NCBI RefSeq assembly: GCF_000346505.1
Contig: NZ_ANOH01000088.1
Coordinates: 1-38,205, forward strand
Length of the DNA: 38,205 nt
Direction of reading: 5' to 3'
Source: Aporhodopirellula sallentina SM41
GTDB lineage: Bacteria; Planctomycetota; Planctomycetia; Pirellulales; Pirellulaceae
Shown piece after piece: positions 24,920 to 31,747 of the stretch. Below the pieces are notes generated by a model, which was not told where the DNA came from, made no database searches, and was given only the letters and a program-made list of their open reading frames with translations. The position numbers and the translations under genes were made by a program. Position 1 is the first letter of the stretch, and every line of letters starts with the position of its first letter.

Positions 24920-25426
24920 ATGAACGTAATGAAGTACGCACTGCTGTCGATGAGTCTGATGATTCATGTTGGCTGTAGTCAGAAAACGCCCGTCAACGAG
25001 CGGCCAGCCCAAATCGACAATCTTCAATCGTCAGTCGACAATTCACACGACCACAGCGTCGCAGGTCACGCACACGGTGCCGGACCGCACGACGGCACGA
25101 TCGTCGACTGGGGCGGTGGCAAGTATCACGTGGAGTTCACCGTGGATCACGACAAGCAGGAAGGCACTGCCTATATCCTTGGCCCTGATGAAAAGACACC
25201 AACGCCGATCACCGCCGAAGAGATACAATTGGCGATCACCGACCCGGCGATGGAAGTCACTTTGAAAGCGGCTCCGCAAGAAGGTGACCCTGAAGGTTCG
25301 GCGTCGCGCTACATCGGCAATCACGAGAAACTCGGAGTCGTCCAAGAGTACGCCGGCACGATCACCGGCCTCATCGACGACACACCCTACTCAGGCGACT
25401 TCGCCGAAGTCGCCCACGACCACTAG
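24920..25426 (+). CDS. Putative lipoprotein with His-rich segment, metal-efflux accessory
   Basis: A 168-residue protein. The N-terminus (MNVMKYALLSMSLMIHVGC) is a lipoprotein signal with the lipidated Cys at 19. After a Ser/Asn-rich linker comes a His cluster (HDHSVAGHAHGAGPHDGTIVDWG), then a compact beta domain (KYHVEFTVDHDKQEGTAYILG; ITAEEIQLAIT). The gene follows the RND pump by 100 bases. Location and His content suggest a periplasmic metal-binding accessory of the pump, which is inference. The ATG at 24920 was preferred over the upstream in-frame start at 24806 because only it yields a signal peptide at the N-terminus and has AAAGG upstream. Residues about 31-42 derive from a type D repeat. 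Confidence 0.75.
   Translation: MNVMKYALLSMSLMIHVGCSQKTPVNERPAQIDNLQSSVDNSHDHSVAGHAHGAGPHDGTIVDWGGGKYHVEFTVDHDKQEGTAYILGPDEKTPTPITAEEIQLAITDPAMEVTLKAAPQEGDPEGSASRYIGNHEKLGVVQEYAGTITGLIDDTPYSGDFAEVAHDH
25012..25044. repeat. Type D half repeat inside the lipoprotein gene
   Basis: AATCGACAATCTTCAATCG followed by TCAGTCGACAATTC matches the right arm of type D repeats. It is in frame and encodes IDNLQSSVDNS in the linker between the lipid anchor and the His cluster. Confidence 0.7.
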
Positions 25427-25432
25427 GAGAAG

Positions 25433-25502
25433 GTCGATTGGAGATTGCCGATTGAAGATTAATTTCTTTGACTCTTCATTCTTCAATCGACAATCTTCAA
25501 TG
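25433..25502. repeat. Type D palindromic repeat, full solo copy
   Basis: Left arm GATTGGAGATTGCCGATTG (25436 on) and right arm ending CGACAATCTTCAATG (25502) form an imperfect hairpin, six bases past the lipoprotein stop. The right end (TCAATCGACAATCTTCAATG) is identical to the one that supplies the ATG of the RND gene at 21211. Confidence 0.8.
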
Positions 25503-25811
25503 CCATTGTCAACGCTGCTGAGGTATCGGGCCGCGCGCCACGTGTGGTTGCTTTCCTGCTGACACTGCCTCTCATCCGCATTCTCGCGTTCATCGTGGCG
25601 TGGCGAAAAGCAAAAGTTGGGAGCAATTCCTGCAGTGCATTCTTGTTCCACACCGTGCCCACCCAGGACGCGCCGGGATGTAAATGAACACGGTATCTCA
25701 AAGATTCCGCATTCTATCTTAAGATCCGTCCTTAAATTCGGTTTGCGATTCGGTTGCGTCCAAAATCTTGTTCGCAGATTTCAAAGTATATCTCGCACAG
25801 ACTATTGATCA
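25503..25811. other. Stretch without a recognisable gene
   Basis: About 300 bases between the last type D repeat and the Cys-rich gene. Only short conflicting frames are present; the minus-strand frame through the repeat is made of repeat sequence. This is the last place leftwards-type interspersed repeats are seen before the defence region. Confidence 0.45.
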
Positions 25812-26144
25812 TTAGCGAATGTTTCCGGTCCCGCGGCACGCGGGACATGAAACTTTTCCAAGTTTACAACGTGTACAGTCTTTCTTGAATGTTTTGGGGC
25901 CAGTGATCGGGCTGCCATTGACCGAGTAACCAAGGACGACAACTTGGCGAACGCTGATTTTTCCGTTGATGCAATTTGGGCATGTAACGTATGTTCTGCC
26001 TCCACACCACAGACAACAATCATCAGCGAGCAACGCATACTTTGCTACCGATCGGTCGCCATCTGATGATCCGCCTCGGGAAGATTCTGTTGGAGGGGCA
26101 GGTCGGGCCGTGGCGTAGCAATGCACCATCAAACTGCTTCGCAT
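25812..26144 (-). CDS. Small Cys-rich protein with four CxxC motifs (DnaJ-like zinc finger)
   Basis: About 110 residues ending in a compact zinc-binding domain with four pairs: CLWCGG, CPNCINGK, CTRCKLGK and CPACRGTG. This spacing and the CxxCxGxG-like repeats resemble the central zinc-finger domain of DnaJ, without a J domain. Such stand-alone domains may assist folding or bind partners; no specific role can be assigned. The start is uncertain: ATG 26144 and ATG 26129 are both in frame and neither has a good ribosome binding site, and the frame is open to a TTG at 26201. The four-CxxC domain is convincing; the N-terminal region is low-complexity. Confidence 0.65.
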   Translation of the reverse strand: MRSSLMVHCYATARPAPPTESSRGGSSDGDRSVAKYALLADDCCLWCGGRTYVTCPNCINGKISVRQVVVLGYSVNGSPITGPKTFKKDCTRCKLGKVSCPACRGTGNIR

Positions 26145-26329
26145 TTGCGGTGGTTCGGTTCGTTCATTATGAAGGACGGGTGAAACACGCAAGGGAGGCA
26201 AGAGGGGCGATGGCGAGAAATGTTGTGACGCCGTTTAGGTCGGCAAAGAACGCTGGTTAGGCGAAATTGACGGGCTAGTGTCGACGGCAGCGGGGATGTG
26301 ATACAACTCTTGGGCTTCAAAATTCACCC

Positions 26330-26334
26330 GGAGG
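26330..26334 (+). promoter_or_regulatory. Strong ribosome binding site of the three-gene operon
   Basis: GGAGG lies seven bases before ATG 26342 and fixes the start of the first gene. TTGACG at 26267-26272 could be a -35 element, but no -10 hexamer sits at the right distance. Confidence 0.7.
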
Positions 26335-26341
26335 ATTTCCA

Positions 26342-27208
26342 ATGTCCGAGTCTTTGGTGGTAGCAACAGACGCGTCTGAAAGCGTTGACGCTTTGAACGA
26401 TGTGATCATTCGTACGCTGGCGACGTTCGATGAGCCGGCAACGCTAGTAACGCTTCGCAAAAAACTGCCCGTCCCCTATCAGTGCGAAGAAGAGATCCTG
26501 CGACAAACGTTGGAGGAGTTAACGCGGCGAAATTTGGTCCATCGGTTTTCTCCCTATCGCGGCAAAGCCGATCGCTATTGGGGACGCTCCCCAAAAGAAT
26601 ATGCGGAGTGGCTGTTAACGACCCAAACGGTTGGACGATTCGCAACGAAGAATGAGCTGGTCAAGCAGTTCAAGGCTCGTCTGAAGGAACTGAGCAACAA
26701 GGAGATTGGCGATCTCGTGCAACAACTCGCTCGTTCTGGCAAGCTGCATTCGGGACGGTTTCTGGGAAGTCGTTCGATGCGATACTCCGCAACTCCCGTC
26801 GATGCCCAGGCGTTGTTGGACAACGCGATTGATCAGATCGCTCGGCGGTTTTCCACTTCGCCCGCTGATGTGCGATCGCTGCTCGTTGAAGACGATCAGC
26901 CGCAACTCGAAGAAACATCAGCGTCACCTGAATCGGCGTCACATGAATCACTGATCATGGACGCGATCTCAGAGATGCGACCAGGCGGTGGAGGCGGAAC
27001 GATCGTTCCGATTGCGGAGCTGCGTCGGTATCTGAATTTCAAAATCGATCGAGACATGTTTGACGAAACATTGCGTACCCTGGAACGCTCCGGACGCATC
27101 GATTTCACGGTACATCCCGATCCGATGTCGCTCGGTGATGACGATCGACAGGATCGCTTACTTGGCGAAGGCGGAACAGTTTATGACATGTTAGTCGTTC
27201 GGAGGTGA
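26342..27208 (+). CDS. Winged-helix-like protein, first gene of nuclease-translocase operon
   Basis: A 288-residue soluble protein with no membrane segment. Its helix-strand patterns suggest two or three winged-helix units: about 20-80 (VIIRTLATFDEPATLVTLRKKL, EEILRQTLEELTRRNLVHRF, RYWGRSP), 85-150 (KNELVKQFKARLKELSNKEIGDLVQQLARSGKLHSGRFLG, read in two parts) and 205-285 (IVPIAELRRYLNFKIDRDMFDETLRTLERSGRIDF, in two parts). Each ends in a beta wing after a recognition-type helix. It may bind DNA or act as a kleisin-like or adaptor subunit. Its TGA is four to six bases before the next gene start, and the three genes are tightly packed, so a joint complex is likely. No named family is recognised. 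The Gly-rich run GGGGG (about 218) separates the last unit. Confidence 0.85.
   Translation: MSESLVVATDASESVDALNDVIIRTLATFDEPATLVTLRKKLPVPYQCEEEILRQTLEELTRRNLVHRFSPYRGKADRYWGRSPKEYAEWLLTTQTVGRFATKNELVKQFKARLKELSNKEIGDLVQQLARSGKLHSGRFLGSRSMRYSATPVDAQALLDNAIDQIARRFSTSPADVRSLLVEDDQPQLEETSASPESASHESLIMDAISEMRPGGGGGTIVPIAELRRYLNFKIDRDMFDETLRTLERSGRIDFTVHPDPMSLGDDDRQDRLLGEGGTVYDMLVVRR
27201..27205 (+). promoter_or_regulatory. Ribosome binding site that decides the ATPase start
   Basis: GGAGG at 27201-27205 lies eight bases before ATG 27214. An in-frame GTG at 27205 overlaps the stop of the previous gene but would start inside this site, so ATG 27214 is preferred. Confidence 0.75.
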
Positions 27209-27213
27209 CTGAG

Positions 27214-29229
27214 ATGACGACAAGTGCGAGTACAGCGGTGGATCCTTCGTTGCCTAACCCGTTTTTGGGCGGCATCGTTCCCGACGCGTGGCGAGGTGCG
27301 ACTGCGGACGTGCCGGAGATTCACGGTGACGTGTACGCGAAATGTTTCGCAGCGGTCCAAACCGTGCGGACGCGGCAGCAGAGTTCCTCGGTGTTGATTC
27401 ACGGTGAACAGGGGAGCGGCAAAACGCACCTGTTGGCGCGGTTGCAACGGCAGCTGACCGATACCGAAAACTACCCCGATCTGGATGACGATTGGCAGAT
27501 TTTCGTGTATCTGCGGATGCGAACGTCCTCAGGTCGGATCTGGCGTAAGATCCGAACGGAACTGGTGACGGATCTGATGAGGCCGATGCCCGATGGTCTC
27601 ACGCAGCTCGATCATGTGCTCGCGAAACGACTGGCTGCTCACTTCGATGGTCATGCGGATTTGGCACTGTGGTGGGACCATCACCGCAACGAACGCATGG
27701 AAGAACTGATCGATGCGTGGCACGAGATCGCCATGCAGTTGAGCTTGCGGGATGATTTCACACAGGTGCTCGAGTGCTTCATTCGCGGCAATCATCGTCG
27801 CCACGTCCGCGCGTACTTGAGCGGTGGATTGGTCAGCGAAGCAGGGTTCCGGCATTTGTTTGGCAACGTTGATGCGAGCCACTACGCACCCGATAACGAG
27901 GACGATGCGTTTAGCGCGGTAAAAACACTGTGCCATGTCGCCGGGCCACAGATTCCGATCGTGTTTTGTTTTGACCAGATCGAAGCGATCGAGGTCGAAG
28001 ATTCGAATCGCAAACCGGTCTGGTATCTTGCTCGCGCGGTCGCGGACCTGACCGACGAGGCAGCCGTGGCTGCGATTTCATGTGTGTTGGCGAACTTTGC
28101 CGACGATGAGATTCGATCGCAGGATCGGGCACGGCTCGTTTCGGGAGGTCAAACGGCGCTGCAGCGACTCGACCGGAATCAAATGCAGCAAGTGATCCGA
28201 TCACGTGTCACCGCCATGCAGGCCACGGCGGATGCGGCGGGCGAGAACATGCATTGGCCGTTTGCGGAGGACGAACGCATGTTCGCCTCCCGTTCGACGC
28301 CTCGCGAGTTGCTGCATGCCGCCGCAACGCGCTTTGACGAGCTGCAAGGAACCGTTGCGGCGCCGCCGACGACTGAGAAGACGCCGGCACTAACAAAACT
28401 TTTTGAAGACCGCGTCGACGAAGCGATTCGATCGCAGAAGCCAGAAGACACCGATGACCTCATCGCATCAACGTTGCCCAACCTGTTGTCCATTCTCGAG
28501 CCAGGCTGGACGACCGATTACCCCACGGGCCCGCACAATAACAAACGTGACATCGAGTTGGTCTTGGTCGGACCTGATGAAGAGGCTCGGGTCGGAGTGG
28601 CGTTGTGCAATCAGCCCAGCATGACCAGCTTGGCAGCACAGCTCAAGCGTTTGATCGAAAACCGCGAAGCATTCAAACTGCACAAGTTAGTTCTGATCCG
28701 GGACGGTCGCTTGCCGATTTCACCCGGGGCAGCTGCAACTCGCAAGCGGATCGATCAGTTGACCAAAGATGAAGGCGTGTTAGTACGACCGACTCGCGAG
28801 GTGATGGCCGTGCTCGATGCGGTCCGTTCACTGATTGCCGATGCGACCTGCGGTGACCTGACGCTCGACGGCCAGGCAGTCGGCATCTCGACGGTGCGTC
28901 AATGGTTGGCCAATCATTTGGATGCGGTGACTCGCGAATGGGTCGATCAGTTTTGTCGTCCGTCGCGTCCCGGGTGGCACGACGAGGCAACGGCCGACGA
29001 TTCCGATATCGACGCGGTGCTCGAGTATCTCGCGGACTGTCCTGTCGTGTCGATGGACGCGATGTCCCAAGCCACGGGTATCGCGGAATCACGCATCGTC
29101 GAACTCGGCAGAGTCGCCAGTGATCGATTGGGGATCGTCAGCGGCGAGCCCACGGTAATCTTTCGAGTCGCGAGTTCGAGTTCATCCGAAGAGGAAGTCC
29201 AATTGATGCAAGGGAGTGGAACACGATGA
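27214..29229 (+). CDS. P-loop ATPase, second gene of nuclease-translocase operon
   Basis: A 671-residue AAA-type ATPase. Walker A is GEQGSGKT (64-71, Lys70) and Walker B is VFCFDQIEAI, with Asp254 followed by Gln instead of Glu. A Gln at this position is unusual and could slow hydrolysis, suggesting a switch-like or DNA-sensing role. Arg-rich segments after it (RSRVTAMQATAD; STPRELLHAAATRFDELQ) look like sensor and lid regions. The middle part (about 415-540: DIELVLVGPDEEARVGVALCNQ, LVLIRDGRLPISPGAAATRKRI) resembles a small alpha/beta domain. The C-terminus looks like a winged helix (DIDAVLEYLADCPVVSMDAMSQATGIAES). The architecture recalls the ATPases of BREX-like and Dpt-like defence systems, but I cannot match it to one. 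The stop overlaps the next ATG (ATGA). Confidence 0.88.
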   Translation: MTTSASTAVDPSLPNPFLGGIVPDAWRGATADVPEIHGDVYAKCFAAVQTVRTRQQSSSVLIHGEQGSGKTHLLARLQRQLTDTENYPDLDDDWQIFVYLRMRTSSGRIWRKIRTELVTDLMRPMPDGLTQLDHVLAKRLAAHFDGHADLALWWDHHRNERMEELIDAWHEIAMQLSLRDDFTQVLECFIRGNHRRHVRAYLSGGLVSEAGFRHLFGNVDASHYAPDNEDDAFSAVKTLCHVAGPQIPIVFCFDQIEAIEVEDSNRKPVWYLARAVADLTDEAAVAAISCVLANFADDEIRSQDRARLVSGGQTALQRLDRNQMQQVIRSRVTAMQATADAAGENMHWPFAEDERMFASRSTPRELLHAAATRFDELQGTVAAPPTTEKTPALTKLFEDRVDEAIRSQKPEDTDDLIASTLPNLLSILEPGWTTDYPTGPHNNKRDIELVLVGPDEEARVGVALCNQPSMTSLAAQLKRLIENREAFKLHKLVLIRDGRLPISPGAAATRKRIDQLTKDEGVLVRPTREVMAVLDAVRSLIADATCGDLTLDGQAVGISTVRQWLANHLDAVTREWVDQFCRPSRPGWHDEATADDSDIDAVLEYLADCPVVSMDAMSQATGIAESRIVELGRVASDRLGIVSGEPTVIFRVASSSSSEEEVQLMQGSGTR

Positions 29230-31109
29230 ACAATTCCAATACGCCTGCTGTCGAAATCTCCGTCAGTGACGTCCGGCAGCAGATCTATTGCGCGAGTCCG
29301 AACAACGGTCCCGGCAAGGCTTCACAAACCGATCTGGGCACGACGTTCCATCGTTTGATCGCTTCGTTGTTGCATAGCAGCGAGCGAGAGTTATCGGCAA
29401 TCTTCAGCGGGGCATCGATCGACGACTGGGTTGCCGAGATGCAGGATTTGGCATTTCGCAAAGAGCTTGGCCCTTTCTTAGAAGGGCACGCCGCAGCGTT
29501 GCACGGCCGTGGTGCCGCCGTCTTGAATCTATGGACCGCGGTGGGCGAGGCCACGCGATGGCTGGCCGAACTGTTTTGGGAGCATCGTCAATGGCAACTG
29601 CGTGAGGGGCGTCACTTCAACCCACGAGAGTTCGCCGATTGGTTTCAAAACGAGGTGCCGCTGCGTCTTGAATTGACCGACACGAACTGGACCTGTCCTG
29701 TTGTGCTGACCGGGATCGCGGATTCGCTGCTCACCCTGCCTCAGGGACGTCGCTGCGTGATCGAGTACAAGCTGGGCAAGACGTCCCCCGAGGCAGATCT
29801 TTGCCAAGCCGCGCTGTACCACAGGATGCTCGGTGAAGGTGAAACGAACTCGTTGGCTGTCGTTAGCTTCCTACCGGAAAAATCGGAACAGTTAGTTGAT
29901 GGAGCGAAACTTGGCGAGGCGCAGTCCGAACTGAAGGCGCTGATTGGAAAACTGGCGGGCGTGATCAAGACGCCAGCCTCCCGTCCGGCGGAACCACAAA
30001 AGGCTGCCGCCCAGAAGCCCGCCACACCGCCGGTCTCGAAGGAGATTGGCGAACTCGGCAGGCTCTTGAAGTCAGCGTTATTCGAAGCGGGATGTGATGC
30101 CACGTTCAGCGTGACCCCCATTTTGGGACCAACATTTGTCCGTTTTACGGTTACGCCGTCGCGAGGAATTGCTCCCAAAAAATTCCTGCGTTGTGCCGAT
30201 CTGCTGCAGGTGCGATTGCAGTTGGAGCGACCGCCCGTGATTCAGATCGGCTCTGCGATCACGATCGATTTGCAACGGCCCGATCGTCAAATTGTCCCAT
30301 GGAGTTCGGTCGAGCTTCCGAAGTCCGATCCGCTGCATGGCTGTGCCAAAGTCCTCGTGGGCGTAGGCATCGACGGCAAACTGCGAACGGCCGATCTGGC
30401 GGACACGGCCAGCTATCATTTGTTGGTCGCCGGGACGTCCGGCAGTGGCAAGAGCGAATGGCTGCGTACCGCGGTTGCCGGTTTGATTGCCTCGAACACG
30501 ACTGAGCAGTTGCAGGTCGTCGCTATCGATCCGAAGCGTGTTGCATTTCATGACTTGCGTGATTCTCCCTATCTGCGTCGTCCGGTGGTCTTCCCCGGTG
30601 ACGAGGACGCTGACATTCTTGAAGTGTTTGATGAGTTGATCGACGAGATGGAACGTCGCTACGTGATGCTTCAGGGGTGTTCGTCGCTGTCGGAATTGAT
30701 TGACCGACGTGGCGAACCGATTCCACGCATCGTGTGTGTGTGCGACGAGTACGCGGATTTGATGCTAGGGTCGGCAAGCCAGCGTTCCGCGATTGAAACA
30801 CAGATCACGCGATTGGGAGCCAAGGCGCGAGCCAGCGGCATTCACCTGATCTTGGCGACGCAGCAACCGAGCCGAAAAACGATTACCGGCGCGATCCAAA
30901 CAAACCTTCCGGGCCGGGTCGGTTTAACGATGACCTCGGCAACCGAGAGCCGGATGTTGTTCGGCGAGCCCGGCGCGGAGAACCTGCTAATGAAAGGCGA
31001 CCTGCTCTACAAAGACATTGGCGATCCCAAGCGATATCAAGCCGTTTATCTATCCGACCAAGAACGCCGCGCGATCTACGCCGGTTCAGTCGTTGCCGAA
31101 ACGGTGTGA
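29226..31109 (+). CDS. RecB/Cas4-like nuclease fused to FtsK/SpoIIIE-type DNA translocase
   Basis: A 627-residue two-domain protein. The N-terminal half (about 1-240) is a PD-(D/E)XK nuclease: Asp166 (GIADSLL), Glu180-x-Lys182 (CVIEYKLGK) and the QxxxY motif Gln194/Tyr198, as in RecB and Cas4. The C-terminal half is an FtsK-type motor: Walker A AGTSGSGKSEW (Lys409), DPKRVAFHDL, Walker B IVCVCDEYADLM (Asp507, Glu508), ATQQPSRKTITGAIQTNLPGR (read in two parts) and MLFGEPGAENLLMKGD, all FtsK hallmarks. An Ala/Pro linker (about 255-275) joins the two. No membrane helices or gamma domain are present, unlike chromosomal FtsK. The protein is expected to move along DNA and cut it. ATG 29226 overlaps the ATPase stop by four bases, indicating coupled synthesis. 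Confidence 0.92.
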   Translation: MNNSNTPAVEISVSDVRQQIYCASPNNGPGKASQTDLGTTFHRLIASLLHSSERELSAIFSGASIDDWVAEMQDLAFRKELGPFLEGHAAALHGRGAAVLNLWTAVGEATRWLAELFWEHRQWQLREGRHFNPREFADWFQNEVPLRLELTDTNWTCPVVLTGIADSLLTLPQGRRCVIEYKLGKTSPEADLCQAALYHRMLGEGETNSLAVVSFLPEKSEQLVDGAKLGEAQSELKALIGKLAGVIKTPASRPAEPQKAAAQKPATPPVSKEIGELGRLLKSALFEAGCDATFSVTPILGPTFVRFTVTPSRGIAPKKFLRCADLLQVRLQLERPPVIQIGSAITIDLQRPDRQIVPWSSVELPKSDPLHGCAKVLVGVGIDGKLRTADLADTASYHLLVAGTSGSGKSEWLRTAVAGLIASNTTEQLQVVAIDPKRVAFHDLRDSPYLRRPVVFPGDEDADILEVFDELIDEMERRYVMLQGCSSLSELIDRRGEPIPRIVCVCDEYADLMLGSASQRSAIETQITRLGAKARASGIHLILATQQPSRKTITGAIQTNLPGRVGLTMTSATESRMLFGEPGAENLLMKGDLLYKDIGDPKRYQAVYLSDQERRAIYAGSVVAETV

Positions 31110-31747
31110 ACACGTTCGAGCCCGAGGCGTCATACCGATCCGCGGCTTCGCGGCCCTAACTCTTCGAACGCCATCAAGACCGGCGTCCGACTTCCAGCAG
31201 CATGTTCATTGCAGGAAACGACAGCATCGAGTGAGCCGAAGTGCGTAAACACTCGGTTTGTTAAGCTGGTTCGGCCCCGATCATCAACCGGCGATTCCAC
31301 CCGAGGCCATTCGGCTCACGATGCTCGGGCTTTCCAAAGCAGAGGGTAATCACCTTCCGTCGGCCGAAAACAAAGTGGCCGATACCGTTGTGTTTGGTAT
31401 CGGACACATTTTCCTCACGCACACTTTCCTCATTATCCCGCGAGAGCCTCATCCATCATCAGGGCATCCTTGTTGCAACCGAAAACCTGACCTGACCCCG
31501 GCGAGAGCCTGATCCTCGTTTGCAGGAAGTTGCCGCGACCAGGGTTCACTCGATCGTCATCGAGACCGGCGTCCATTTGACCAGCAACGTGAGCTAACTC
31601 GCCTCTGATCACAAGTTCGATATCGTCCTCCTCGATTCACACGGGCATCCTACTTCTCGTGTCTGGCAAACCAGAATGGCAATATCTTGGTGGCTGCCAC
31701 CATCTGGTCTTCATTCCTTTGGGGGTCGAGCTCGTTAGAATTTTGTC
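31110..31747. other. Stretch without a recognisable gene between operon and helicase gene
   Basis: About 640 bases. A plus-strand frame at 31258-31512 and short minus-strand frames are open, but no family features are visible. Two similar GACCGGCGTCC words (about 31180 and 31565) suggest decayed duplicated sequence. It may be the remains of older insertions. Confidence 0.45.

Noticed and set aside
26267-26305. Promoter for the nuclease-translocase operon (TTGACG ... GATACA)
   Set aside because: The two elements are 27 bases apart, too far for a sigma-70 promoter.
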